Assembly (NCBI RefSeq): GCF_000227135.1
Contig: NC_018253.1
Span: 994,260 to 1,058,259, forward strand
Reading direction: 5' to 3'
From: Leishmania donovani
Lineage: Eukaryota > Euglenozoa > Kinetoplastea > Trypanosomatida > Trypanosomatidae
DNA length: 64,000 bases
The position numbers and the translations under genes are program-made. The notes beneath the pieces were generated by a model, which made no database searches, was not told where the DNA came from, and saw nothing but the letters and a program-made list of their open reading frames with translations. Of this stretch, positions 19,199 to 29,105 are shown piece after piece (within the stretch, counting starts at the first letter, position 1; every line of letters begins with the position of its first letter).

Positions 19199-19564
19199 CC
19201 ACTCGCGTGGGGAGTGTCCGGGTCACCGCGAGGGGGATGGACCAGGTGGCGACTGGCACAATGGGAGCGGCTGTGAGGACAGCTGCGAGGCAGAGACCGC
19301 GCTCAGGTGACTGAGTCGGCTCATTGCTGTCACGCGGTCCTCTGCAGCTTCGCGCCACGCGCTGGGGCCTGTGACAGGCCGGGCAGCGTGAACTCACGCC
19401 GTATTAGGGGGATGAACGCATTAAAAAAAAACGTAATTTTTTTCTTTTGTACGGGTGCGCATGCGTATGCATTTCCTGCCTCCCTCGTCTGCTGTGGATT
19501 TCTGGCGCTGCCCGTTTCTCTCTTACTCGGAAAGAGGGCAACTGGGAAATGCGCGGGGCAGGGG
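19199..19564 (+). repeat. right copy of the 366-bp duplication
   Basis: Repeats 18734-19099, including the A-tail of the SIDER-like element near 19422-19430. Likely an artefactual second appearance of the element's 3' end. Confidence 0.85.
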
Positions 19565-20142
19565 AGGAGGTTTTGCTTCATGGCTCTGTGAGCTGCGCAT
19601 ACGACCGCGTGCTTGACTCGGCTTAAATGGCACAGCTGCATTAGTGCACACACAGATAGGCAAGTCTACGGTCCTGTGCTTGTCATGAGCTGCATCTTTT
19701 TAGCTTCGCAGTCTTCCCTGCTCTCCCCCTCCCTCTGTCCCCCTCCTTCCTTTCATGCCCACCCCCACGTCGTCTTCCCTTCCCTGCCTTTTGCAGTCGA
19801 GAGGGGAGAAAAGGAGGGATTATGACGGCTGTGGAGAGGGAGGGTGGTGGTGGTGGTGGTGGGGGTGTGGCTGCTGCCCCATGGTGGAACTCGATGTCGA
19901 TTCCGCTGCTTATCCGACCTCTTCTTTCTTCAGACTTGCGCACAGACACGACGGTGCTTGTAGAAGACAGGGGCTATACCGCCGAAAGGGCCCTAGCTCC
20001 GGACAGCCACCCAAAAACACATGCATGCGCATGTCCAACGCATCCTCTCGCTGTTCCACAATTGGCACCTCATGAACGCGTTTGAGCTAGAAACGCAAAA
20101 AAAAACGAATTTCTATGGGCAGGTAACTGCCATCACCGATAG
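19565..20142 (+). other. spacer with splice-like tract
   Basis: C/T-rich from about 19700 to 19795 followed by gcag near 19794, then GGT/TGG repeats at 19845-19870. No gene called. Confidence 0.5.
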
Positions 20143-20607
20143 ATGAACTCCGCAGCGCGCGCGTGGTTGAGTGTGCGACGCAATGAGCAGCACAAGCTCC
20201 ATGATGGCACCGCTGCACAGGTGGAGCGTCTGCACGTTCTCATTGGAGGCGCCTCGCGGCTCGCTGTAGTGAGTGGTGGCTCTGCTTTGTCTTTGCGGTG
20301 TCAACTGGCGACTGCAGCTGCTCCCGTTCGCGTTGCGGGTGCCAATATGATGGCCGCGCAGTTGGCGAATGCTCAGTCTGCGCTCCGTGACGAAGAGCGC
20401 ACAAGCCGTAGCCTACTCCTACAGGAGGAAGCTGATGCCCGCATCACGATTCTTTGTTCTGTGCTTCACTGCGTTCTTCGCACACGATACGCAGGCGAGA
20501 ACGATGGTGATGCGTGCAATGCGGTAGATGATCACAGCTCCCTCTCTAGCATGGCCCCTACGCTGCACGCACCGACACCGTTCGCCAGCAGGGACGTGCG
20601 CCGCTGA
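20143..20607 (+). CDS. hypothetical protein (154 aa)
   Basis: Open frame of 154 codons starting MNSAARAWLSVRR. The middle is Ala/Leu/Gln/Arg-rich and probably helical (ANMMAAQLANAQSALRDEER, residues about 68-87, then SLLLQEEADARITIL). The C-terminal 35 residues are polar and disordered-looking. It has no signal peptide or membrane segment. Composition is more protein-like than neighbouring spacer frames and a pyrimidine tract lies about 350 bases upstream, but the gene is not certain. No family recognised. Confidence 0.5.
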   Translation: MNSAARAWLSVRRNEQHKLHDGTAAQVERLHVLIGGASRLAVVSGGSALSLRCQLATAAAPVRVAGANMMAAQLANAQSALRDEERTSRSLLLQEEADARITILCSVLHCVLRTRYAGENDGDACNAVDDHSSLSSMAPTLHAPTPFASRDVRR

Positions 20608-21476
20608 TGAGGGAGGGGGGAGGGGCTGTATTTTTTTTTTGTGTGCTTACGTTCCTTCAGTACCGCCTCCACACATATACGCATGGACGATTGTCTGCAG
20701 CCCTGTGTGCTGCCGTCTGCACACATCATATCAGCGGATACCTCGCCCCCTGCCCACTGCTCTACGCGTAAGACATGACGCACGTACCGCAAAGAAGAAC
20801 GAAGGCGACGCCCTCCACTGACGGAGCGCCTCGGAGAGAAGAAAGCATGAGTGGCGCACTGCGGCGAGGGTGTATGGGCGTCCCTCGGTGCTTCCGCTCG
20901 AGGAAAGACGGGAAAGAGAGGTCGTTGCGTTCGCGCTGCCACGAAAGTCAGGTATGGTACCTCCACTAAAGCTCCTCTACTCAGCAGTGTTTTTTCTCTG
21001 ACCTGCCGCAAACGCATGCGCCTGCTCGGCGCACGTGGCCGCGCCCCTCCTCTCCGCTTTCTGCTGCCACAAACCTCCCTTTTCCCAATATTCCCCTCTC
21101 TCTCTGTGCGCGCGTGCGCGTGTGTGTCGACACCACAGCTGCAGCCGTCCCGAGCTGTGCATTTCGTGAGGTGAACTACGTCTTTTCGCACGTACTCCCC
21201 CTTAACCATTTGGCATCACGGGTTGCTGTGGCTGCCGTTTGCTCGCGTTGCCGTGTTGCTTCTCCACCACCGAAATTTTCTCGTGCGCCGTACGCCAACC
21301 ATCGCTCTCTGCACCTACGCGCCCACGCACCCCCGTGCCCCCCGCGAGGCCCTCCGAAAAGCGTACAGACGCCACCCCATCGCTTCACAGCGCCTGCGGG
21401 CTGCGAAGAGGAACCAGGAGTGTAACCTTACTCGCAGTGTGGCGCCTGTGCAGAACCGCGCGTGCGGAGTTGCGAA
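20608..21476 (+). other. spacer, no gene seen
   Basis: T10 run near 20631-20640, C/T-rich segments at about 21045-21105, and moderate CT-rich sequence before the next ATG. No persuasive coding pattern. Confidence 0.5.
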
Positions 21477-23951
21477 ATGAGCGGCTCGGACGATGATGTA
21501 GTCATTATTGACTCATCCTCGCCGTCCACCTCCGCCTCGCCCGGGAGTCTTGGCATCCGTGGGGGCCTGCCGGGGCTAAACGAGAGCAATGACGACTCCC
21601 ATGTCGCGGTGGCGCATAATACATCGAGGGCAGCGGCTCTTCCGTCATCTTCCGCTGGTGTCACTGAGGTCGGTGTGCCGCGACAGGCCACCACCGTGGT
21701 CGATGCGGTGTGTCGTGACTTGGGGGCGAGGATCAACGCTCTTCCTCCGCTGCGTGCACAGGCAGACACCCAGACAGACCCAGGCGGCGGCGCCGGAGCC
21801 GCTGCTTTCGATGGTGCCGCCTCATTGCACCGTCGCCTTCTCGACATGGAGGCAGCGCTCGGCATCCGTGCACCTGCACCGGCTAGTGCGCCTGTGTCTA
21901 GAGCGCGGAGCGCAATGAGGGAGATCGTCAACTCCTGGCGTGAGGCAGCCGGCATGTGGAAGCGCCTTCGGGCGGACGACAAGACGGGAGACGATGCAGA
22001 GATGGACGCCATCAAACGCGTGAAGCGAGAAGGCGGTGACGAGGCGGAGGTATGGCAGCGTCTTCGCGATCCCCCACCGGCTCGTCCAAGTGACATCCCG
22101 GCGTGGGCGGTTGGACTCGAAGCCGTTTTAGAGCGCTGTCGAGGGCTTCTGGAGTCGCCCAACTTTGCTGTTGCCGCGCGGCAACAGGAGCGAAGTCGAT
22201 CCCTCCGTGCTGCTCTCACTGGGCCCTCTGCAACGGAGGCTTTGTCGGCGTCTGCACCGGCGCAGCCGGCTGCCAGCGCTGCGGTCGCGGCGACTCCAGT
22301 GGCGACTCTTGACTCCAATGCAGCTCTACTGCGCGAGGCGGAGCTCATTTGTTCTCGCGAGCGCACAGAGACCCTGCTCCCCCTGTACGCTGAGCTGCAC
22401 GCTCTGCGCCGCATGCGGGCCGAGCGAGAGCAGCAGGCTGCACGCAAGGTAGAGGAGCAGCTAGAGTGGGAGCAGCTGCGTCTGGCGGACATGCTCGCCG
22501 AGTGCGACTCCCAGCTGGAGATGCTGGACAGCAACTTCTTGGACTCGTGTAAGGCTCGACTGGCTCCGCTGGAGATGCTGCAACAGCGCATCGATGCGCT
22601 GCACAGATTTCGCCGCCAGCTTGAGACCCACGCCGCAGTGATGTTGCCGTTGCCTTTGAAGGGCGTAGCAGCGGCGTTGACGAATGCGATGACTGCCCCG
22701 GAGTTGGCCACTCACGCACCACGGCCGATGGGTCTCGCTGGCGATGCCCTGTCGCAGCGCATGAGCGAGGAGTGCGTTACGTGGAGGAAGCGGGTGGAGG
22801 GGCTGCAGGCACGACTTGATGCGCAAAGGAAACGCAACGCTGACCTGCAGGCGTGCTATATGCAAGCCAACCTGCAGCTGCAAACCTCCCTGGATAGGGA
22901 CAACTACGTCAGCAAAGAGGTCGTGCATGCTTTGAAGGTGCAGCACCGGGCGGACATGGAGGCGCTTGTGGAGAAGCTGGGGTGGACTCTCATCAACAAT
23001 ACTTTCGACGTGCTCAGTCTGCGGCACCCAGTCTCAGGAGCTACGCTACACGTCAACCACGCGTACTCGACGATAAACGGACAGGCATGTGAAGACGTTG
23101 TCAAGGCGCTGGCAGCTTATATTCTGAAGCACAGCGACGATACCGCCTCCACGGTGGCACCTGCGGCAGCGCTTTCAGTCAATGTGCCCGAAGCTGTGAA
23201 AGGAGGCACCATCAGTGAAGGGCATGCCAGCAGCACTTCCGTGCATCCCACAGCTCTCCCTGCTCAAGCCTCCTATCTACAGAGTGGTGCTGCGTCGATA
23301 GACGGAGCGATGCGTCAGGAGGCGAGCCAGGCTGTGGTGGAGTCAGTGCCGGCTGTGACCGAAGATGCGGTTGATCAAGCTGAATCTGCTTCGCCAAGCC
23401 CTTCTGCGCGCAATGAACGAGTTTCTGCGCTGCCATCCCCGGGATCGTCTGCGCCGTCTGAGGCTGAAGTGACCGCAGCGGAAGAACCTCCGATGCGTGT
23501 AGGCTCCGCCTCTATGGACGAGGAGGTGGCAGAGGTTTCGCCGCACTCGCCGATATCTTCCGGGGCTGCTGCGGAGTCGACGGGGGAGGGCACCTACGGG
23601 GCAAACGGTGCGCAAGAGGCGCGTGGCGGTGCTGCTGCCTCGTCTGATGGCACTGGTGAGAGAGACAATGACGAAGATGACGTCGCGGCTTTCGTGGAGG
23701 AGGGCGACAGTGCGGACGGCGATGAGGAGGACGGTGATGGAGGCGTGAGTGACGCCGAAGAGGAGGATCTTGCGGGCTACAGCAACCTGCACACAGAGGA
23801 GGGTAGTGGCAACACCTCCACTCTGAACGTGTCCGGCAACCTTCCCTCCTCTGGGTCAAAGGGCAGCGATGCACGAGTGACACCAGCGCAGCCTGCCCTG
23901 TACGAGTCGTTCTTCTCATCCAATCAATTGTGGGAGAGTGAAGATGAGTAA
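21477..23951 (+). CDS. coiled-coil protein with N-terminal SUMO-interacting-like motif (824 aa)
   Basis: An 824-residue largely disordered and coiled-coil protein. The N-terminus reads MSGSDDDVVIIDSSS: a hydrophobic VVII core flanked by Asp and Ser, the classic form of a SUMO-interacting motif. Residues about 270-480 are Glu/Arg/Leu/Gln-rich with heptad character. A compact region near 500-560 (WTLINNTFDVLSLRHPVSGA, then LHVNHAYSTI) looks like a small folded domain at the end of the coil. The C-terminal 230 residues are Ser/Ala/Glu-rich and strongly acidic (EEGDSADGDEEDGDGGVSDA). The start is the ATG at 21477, since the upstream in-frame codon is not ATG-led. A nuclear or chromatin role is plausible but inferred. 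Family not recognised. Confidence 0.85.
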   Translation: MSGSDDDVVIIDSSSPSTSASPGSLGIRGGLPGLNESNDDSHVAVAHNTSRAAALPSSSAGVTEVGVPRQATTVVDAVCRDLGARINALPPLRAQADTQTDPGGGAGAAAFDGAASLHRRLLDMEAALGIRAPAPASAPVSRARSAMREIVNSWREAAGMWKRLRADDKTGDDAEMDAIKRVKREGGDEAEVWQRLRDPPPARPSDIPAWAVGLEAVLERCRGLLESPNFAVAARQQERSRSLRAALTGPSATEALSASAPAQPAASAAVAATPVATLDSNAALLREAELICSRERTETLLPLYAELHALRRMRAEREQQAARKVEEQLEWEQLRLADMLAECDSQLEMLDSNFLDSCKARLAPLEMLQQRIDALHRFRRQLETHAAVMLPLPLKGVAAALTNAMTAPELATHAPRPMGLAGDALSQRMSEECVTWRKRVEGLQARLDAQRKRNADLQACYMQANLQLQTSLDRDNYVSKEVVHALKVQHRADMEALVEKLGWTLINNTFDVLSLRHPVSGATLHVNHAYSTINGQACEDVVKALAAYILKHSDDTASTVAPAAALSVNVPEAVKGGTISEGHASSTSVHPTALPAQASYLQSGAASIDGAMRQEASQAVVESVPAVTEDAVDQAESASPSPSARNERVSALPSPGSSAPSEAEVTAAEEPPMRVGSASMDEEVAEVSPHSPISSGAAAESTGEGTYGANGAQEARGGAAASSDGTGERDNDEDDVAAFVEEGDSADGDEEDGDGGVSDAEEEDLAGYSNLHTEEGSGNTSTLNVSGNLPSSGSKGSDARVTPAQPALYESFFSSNQLWESEDE

Positions 23952-24920
23952 GCGCCACCTTTGGCTGTGACTGTGTACGTGTTTTTGTGCGTGGTTGCCG
24001 CTGGGTAGCGTCTTGGAAACCGCAAGGACAGCCGCGACGGAGGTTCGTCAAGACAAACTTAGTGAGCTCGCGCTCTTTCTCTCTGTCTCCTGAGGCCGTG
24101 TTGAGATGCAAGCCACAGCAAGTTTCATGTGTGAGGCGCATAGATACAGAAGGCACGCACAGCGGTGTTGCTGTGCCGCCCGGCTAGATATGCAGAAGGC
24201 GCGAACCTGCCTCTGACTCATAGTGACACAGCTGAGCCTGACAGGCAGGGCCAAACCTTGCCCACTCCCAATCGACCTCCACAATGGCAGGTCCTTTCGT
24301 ACATGCTGCACGGTGAGGGGTGTTCATCATCGATCCTGGTTCCGTGTGCTGATGTCCCGCGGTTGTGCCTGCTGTGTCACCTCTACGCCTAGGGCTTGCG
24401 CTTCAGGTGCATATTTCCTCTCGCAGAAGGGGGCCCTCGTGTATTCCCGCACGCACTCTGTGCGTGTGCGTGGGTGTGGCAGTGGGCAAGGACCGGTGCC
24501 CCTTCTTGTTTCACACGGGCCGCCTTTCACGTCATGTCTTTCACACAAACTGCAATGCGTTCGGCTCAGCCCCCTCTTCCTTCCTTCCCATTTTGCCTGC
24601 CTTACGGCCCCTCTCGGCGCGCCGCTCTGGCTTTTGCGCTGCCCGTTTCCTTCACCCGCCGCTCGGCCCACATGCACGCACAACGACCGATTCCGAACAT
24701 CGGAATCCGAGTGGCGACCGGGTTGGCAATAATGGGTAGGCGTGCGCGCACGATTGTATCTCGACAATACGAACCCGCCACTGTGCCTTCCCCTCTCCCT
24801 CAGGGACTTCTTACTTTCCCTCGTGCTCGGTCACACCTCAGAACGCGGCGGCCAAACACCGAATCGCGCGCGCCCGCCATTCGTCGCGCAAGGGTCTCTA
24901 TCGATCTCTGTGCTCGCGCC
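23952..24920 (+). other. spacer upstream of the monooxygenase
   Basis: 3'UTR and spacer with C/T-rich tracts around 24575-24665 and 24780-24840. The monooxygenase frame extends open to a non-ATG codon at 24396, but the FAD-binding motif begins right after the ATG at 24921, so the extension is not used. Confidence 0.55.
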
Positions 24921-26285
24921 ATGCGCGTCGTCGTCGTGGGGGCCGGTCTTTCCGGTCTCTCACTGGCCGCTTTTTTGCGGCGGCTTAATGTCGACTGCGT
25001 CGTACTCGAGCAGGCGCCGTTTCTGCAGGCCAACTACATTGCCCCGTACACACTCTTCGCCAACGCGCTGAGTTGTTTTAAGGCGTTTGGCATGGAGCGC
25101 ATCTTCACAAGCAGCGGCATGCAACCGGAGGCGTGCTTCGGCATTCAAAACCACAAGGGTAAGTGGTTGCTCAAGATCGCGAACAGGAATCTCCACCTAC
25201 CAGCGCTGGGCGCCGAGGATGTTATTCCTCTCAGCACCGCACCCCCGGCGAACAGCGAGTCGATCGTCTCGCAGCGGCTGTCAGAGGCCAGGAAGCAAGA
25301 GATGGGATACGTGCCACTTCGGTGCACCCTACCTGCCTCCTATCTGCGCGAGGCTCTACGGCGATACATACCGGAAATCAAGTTTTCTGCCCGAGTCATC
25401 GACCTGCTGCCGCATGACGGTGTCAAAGGCGGCGTGCATGCGGTGCTCGAAGATGGAAGTACCGAATGGGGCGACGTTGTGGTTGGCGCGGACGGCATGC
25501 ACAGTACGGTTCGGCGCCTCTTGTATCCTAGCGAGCACGTTGGAACTAGTAGCCGCTCACTTGGGATGATGCAGGTTGACGGGTTTGTGCACTGCCCGCA
25601 TTGCCCACCGCATCTTGTGCAGCCCGTTGAGTGCTGGGGAACTGGCCGTACACTGCAGACAGTCCCCCTCCACCGCTTCGGCGAAAACACTCTCGCCTTT
25701 TCGGCAACGCTGCACTCTCCGCCACAGGAGCTGGTGGACCTCCGGCACGGTATGGATGCCATGGAGGTGCTGCAGGTATTTCAGCGCTTGCTCGGTCGCG
25801 AATACGCCGGCTTCGGTGACAGGGTCGCGACACTGCTGTCTCAGGCGAAGTTGGCAGTGCCGACGGAGGTGCTGGAGGTGCCTGTCATGCCCAGATGGTA
25901 CAACCGCCGAGCGGTGCTCATGGGCGAGGCCGCGCACGGGTCACTACCTTCCTTTCTCAGCCAAGATGCCTCGTTGTGCGTGGAAGATGCCGCTCTCCTG
26001 GCTGTTGCATTGCTAGATGTTCCACTGCAGCGCGACAGCGGTTTCGAGTACGCATTCCGCCAGTACGAGACGGTGCGGCGCGATCGGGTAGAGCGGTACA
26101 TACGTCAATCCCGACGCGCTCGCAAGCTGACGGCGATGACGAACGCGGCGCTGCGCAACACGCTGCTGCGACTCACATCGCCCATCGCTGTGGATCTGGC
26201 GCAGCGCTGGCTCTCGAGCTGGACCTACAGCTCCCAGCAGCTAGCGGTGGATCCGAAGATTAAGATGGAGACGTCGTTTCGCTGA
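24921..26285 (+). CDS. FAD-dependent monooxygenase, PHBH/UbiH-like (454 aa)
   Basis: Group A flavoprotein hydroxylase that would use NAD(P)H and O2 to hydroxylate or epoxidise a small organic substrate. The N-terminus is a Rossmann dinucleotide fold, MRVVVVGAGLSGLSLAAF, with the GxGxxG motif at residues 7-12. The second FAD/NADPH motif GADGMHSTVRR lies near 190-200. The third motif, normally GDAAH, appears as GEAAHGSLP beginning near 335 and is followed by the typical CVEDAALLA helix. Length is normal for the family. The substrate cannot be read from the sequence; bacterial and fungal relatives act on phenols, salicylate or quinone precursors. No membrane anchor and no obvious targeting signal. 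Horizontal origin is possible but untested. Confidence 0.88.
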   Translation: MRVVVVGAGLSGLSLAAFLRRLNVDCVVLEQAPFLQANYIAPYTLFANALSCFKAFGMERIFTSSGMQPEACFGIQNHKGKWLLKIANRNLHLPALGAEDVIPLSTAPPANSESIVSQRLSEARKQEMGYVPLRCTLPASYLREALRRYIPEIKFSARVIDLLPHDGVKGGVHAVLEDGSTEWGDVVVGADGMHSTVRRLLYPSEHVGTSSRSLGMMQVDGFVHCPHCPPHLVQPVECWGTGRTLQTVPLHRFGENTLAFSATLHSPPQELVDLRHGMDAMEVLQVFQRLLGREYAGFGDRVATLLSQAKLAVPTEVLEVPVMPRWYNRRAVLMGEAAHGSLPSFLSQDASLCVEDAALLAVALLDVPLQRDSGFEYAFRQYETVRRDRVERYIRQSRRARKLTAMTNAALRNTLLRLTSPIAVDLAQRWLSSWTYSSQQLAVDPKIKMETSFR

Positions 26286-27347
26286 GGAGACTGTGGGCGG
26301 GAGGCGCTTGATCACGGTGGGGACGGCGGCGAGGCAACGCTCTTCTACGTGCTTGTGCCACGGCAGTGTGCTGCGTGTCGGCATGCACGTGCGTTTGTGT
26401 GGTGGCACGCTCTGTGACGTCTGCACGATGATGCCCTTTACTGTTTCGTCTTCCCGCGCGCTTCACGCACGTCTTTCCCTCGCCTTGCGCTTTCTACCTT
26501 CGCATGCCTACGTGCGTAGGGCAGACGCTTGATGCGCTGGCGGAGCTGGAGAGGCGCGGAGAGACCGTGGTGGCGAGGCTGATACGAAGACGCACAACCA
26601 GATGCTTGTGATATGCGCCACAGTGTAAGGCGACCGTTGCGGTGGCGAGGGAGCGAAGGAGGGGGAGAGGCACATGTGGCGTACGACGTGGCGCCGCCGC
26701 AGCTCATCAGTCCCGTGTGCCGCGACTTTTGGTCGCATCGCTTCTCCTTCACGGAGGAAGAGTCCACACAGTGAATGCGCCGCTCGCACGACATCGTGAT
26801 TCCGCGGCCGGGCAATTCAGCCTCCACTGCCGCGTTTTGGCGACCCGCGAGGGACGTGCCATGCTGAGCTTGCTATCGCGTACCTTGTGCAGGCTCCCTA
26901 CAACAACGCATTCCAGCATCGCCATGCGCCCCTACTCTCCCCATACCCTGTGCCTGTCTTTTTCTTGTATTCTTTGTGTGCTGTGCCGCTGACCCCCTCA
27001 AGGGAGCCACGCCCGTCCAGCTTTGAACACTCAACCGTGTGTCTGTGGGCGCGCCGGTTGCGCTCGTGTTTGACGTTCGCCAACGCTCGTTTCTCGTGCA
27101 CTCTACCACCCCCTGCGTGACAGGCAGGCGTGCAGTCGGCGAAGAGAGGCCGCCTCTCAGTGTGGACGCGAAGGCGCAACGCACACACGCACGCGAAGAG
27201 CCCACGGGGCTCCACGCGCCCGCCTCGCACTTCTTCACTCAGGACGCAGCCGCGTGCTTGGGCGCATTGTTCATTTTAGCAGATACGCTTACGTCGCTCT
27301 GTAGGGTCATCTCGATCTTTCTCGCTTGCTCTGAGCTCTTTCCGCCG
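26286..27347 (+). other. spacer, no gene seen
   Basis: No convincing open frame. The next gene's frame is open from about 27039, but that part is Arg/Ser/Thr/Ala-rich and precedes the first sensible ATG. Confidence 0.5.
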
Positions 27348-28181
27348 ATGGCGTCGACACTCGAGGCTGAGATCGCCTTCCTCCTCAGCGTTGCCGCGCA
27401 TCTCGGCCATTCGTCGGAGCACATTGGCGAGAACGAGGACGACGCCAGTGGTGCTCCCCCTGTGTCGTCCCTCACGACGAGCGAGCGCGAGGTGTTGGCA
27501 GAGTTGCTTCTCCTCGAGAAGAAAGAGGGTGATTACGTTTTCGCAACGCGTGCCGACACCGCCGCTGCGGGTGGGGTGGAGGCCCTGCTAGCTGAGAGTC
27601 CCTTAACCGCCATGTACAGAGGGGAGGCGGTCAGCCCTTATACGCGCTTCATCCTTAGCTTCTACAGCAGCACCCTTTATGCGCAGGTGCCTACGAAGGT
27701 GAACACAATCGCCATACGTCTGTTTCAACGCTTTCTGTGCGGCTGCCGCGGCGATGCCCTTCAACAGGTGCACCACGGCTTCGGCAGGAGGTCGATGGAG
27801 GTGGTCCTGCGCGAGTGTGTCAACCTAGCCGGTAATCTCTCGTCCACTCTGCAAATTGCGGCGCCGTCGGAGATGACGGGACTGGTGATCGCGGAGCTCA
27901 ACTACGATGTGCAGGAGGTGTCGCCACTCGACTATCTTGACGTGATCTTGCCACACATTTCGTATCTTTCTCAAATGTGCCAGCAGGCTTCCCTGCTGCT
28001 GCTGGCGCACGAGGAGATGGTGCGACAGCCGTCTTCCCTTGTCGCATTGTTCACTATTGTCTTCACCATCCGCAACATGGGGGCGGGCGATGACGCGGTT
28101 GCACTTTTGCTGTCCAGCTGGCCAGAGTGCAGACAAGCGGCGTTTTACCGCATGAATGCTTTCTTGAACTGCTTCACGTAG
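27348..28181 (+). CDS. helical protein with cyclin-box-like pattern (277 aa)
   Basis: A 277-residue, largely helical soluble protein. Residues 90-130 (YTRFILSFYSS..KVNTIAIRLFQRFLCGC) and 170-205 (GLVIAELNYDVQEVSPLDYL) recall cyclin folds: the first resembles the T-x-x-x-A-x-x-L-x-x-R-F-L helix of the cyclin box, the second the E-x-x-x-L-x-Y-x-V-x-x-x-x-P-x-x-Y-L step between boxes. If so it would bind a CDK-type kinase. I do not recognise a named family, so the cyclin relation is inference from pattern only. The N-terminal 60 residues are acidic and Ser/Thr-rich. The start is the first ATG of a compositionally coding stretch. Confidence 0.78.
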   Translation: MASTLEAEIAFLLSVAAHLGHSSEHIGENEDDASGAPPVSSLTTSEREVLAELLLLEKKEGDYVFATRADTAAAGGVEALLAESPLTAMYRGEAVSPYTRFILSFYSSTLYAQVPTKVNTIAIRLFQRFLCGCRGDALQQVHHGFGRRSMEVVLRECVNLAGNLSSTLQIAAPSEMTGLVIAELNYDVQEVSPLDYLDVILPHISYLSQMCQQASLLLLAHEEMVRQPSSLVALFTIVFTIRNMGAGDDAVALLLSSWPECRQAAFYRMNAFLNCFT

Positions 28182-28862
28182 TGCACCGCTGATGCACTCG
28201 CCGCGACGGCGGGCAAGCCAGCGGCGTGAGAGAAAGCACGCGCCAAAGTAACAAGAAAGACTTGCGGCAGTGCCGCGACGACTGGGTGAGTCCACACGTG
28301 TGTGCGAGTGGGCGTATGCGCCGCATCACTCCTCCCGCTGTCGAGGGATGCCGGTCAAAACACCTATACGAGTACGACGAGAGTAGAGGCAACAACAAAA
28401 GGGAACCATTGATTTGGAGAGGATTTGAGATGTCTCGCTTTTCTTTGCCGTGTCGTACCGGGTTTCCGCTACTTTCCACATCTCACCCACCACAGAACGG
28501 CACTGCCGCCTGACTGACAGGTAGAGAAGACGCCCAGCACATGATTGCAGGTCATCGTCGAGAGGCGGTTTGCAGGCCGAAAAAAAAATCAGGCTAGCCC
28601 CTTCTTGAACGGGGCGATGCTTCTCTTCTCTGTCGCTCGCTGTGCTCCACCACCTTCTCTACCCACTGCTGCTGCTTCGTCTCTCTCCGCGCGCGCACAT
28701 GGGTGCCTCCACGTGTGCGCGCGCACACACGCACACAGGCCGGCCTCTTCGCTTTTCTCACGCCTCTCTCCCGCTCCTGCATCGATCGCAGTGCCTTTGG
28801 TTTCCTGTGCATTTTCCGAGCCTTGCGTGCACACCTTCTGACCTGCCGGTGCCGGTCGCGGA
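28182..28862 (+). other. spacer with splice signal
   Basis: C/T-rich segment at about 28740-28785 leads to AG at 28790-28791, roughly 70 bases before the DPH3 start. No gene seen. Confidence 0.55.
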
Positions 28863-29105
28863 ATGGAGGAGTTTCACTACGAAGAAGTCCAGTTGTCGGA
28901 GATGACGCTGGAGGACGGCGTGTTGCGCTTCCCTTGCCCCTGCGGCGATTTGTTCGAGCTCCTTCTGGAAGATTTCATCAGTGGCAGCGATGTGGCGCAG
29001 TGCCCCACCTGCTCTCTCACAATCAAGGTGCTCTTCACCAAGGAAGAGAAGAACCACTTCCTGGCGCTAAACACCGTCGGTGCTGTTTGCGCTGCTGCGG
29101 CGTAG
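28863..29105 (+). CDS. DPH3: DPH3/KTI11 CSL-type zinc-finger protein (80 aa)
   Basis: Small zinc/iron-binding protein of the diphthamide pathway, which modifies a histidine of elongation factor 2; in yeast it also supports Elongator-dependent tRNA wobble modification. Family features are all present: acidic N-terminus with YEEVQLSEM, then FPCPCGDLFEL (C25 and C27) and CPTCSLTIKV (C47 and C50), the four metal ligands of the CSL finger. Length of 80 residues is normal. The C-terminal tail (ALNTVGAVCAAAA) is family-variable. Expected in the cytosol, donating electrons to the DPH1-DPH2 radical enzyme. Confidence 0.95.
   Translation: MEEFHYEEVQLSEMTLEDGVLRFPCPCGDLFELLLEDFISGSDVAQCPTCSLTIKVLFTKEEKNHFLALNTVGAVCAAAA

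Noticed and set aside
21428..22711. 427-codon minus-strand frame opposite the 824-residue protein
   Set aside because: Ser/Arg/Ala-rich mirror frame caused by codon bias of the + strand gene.
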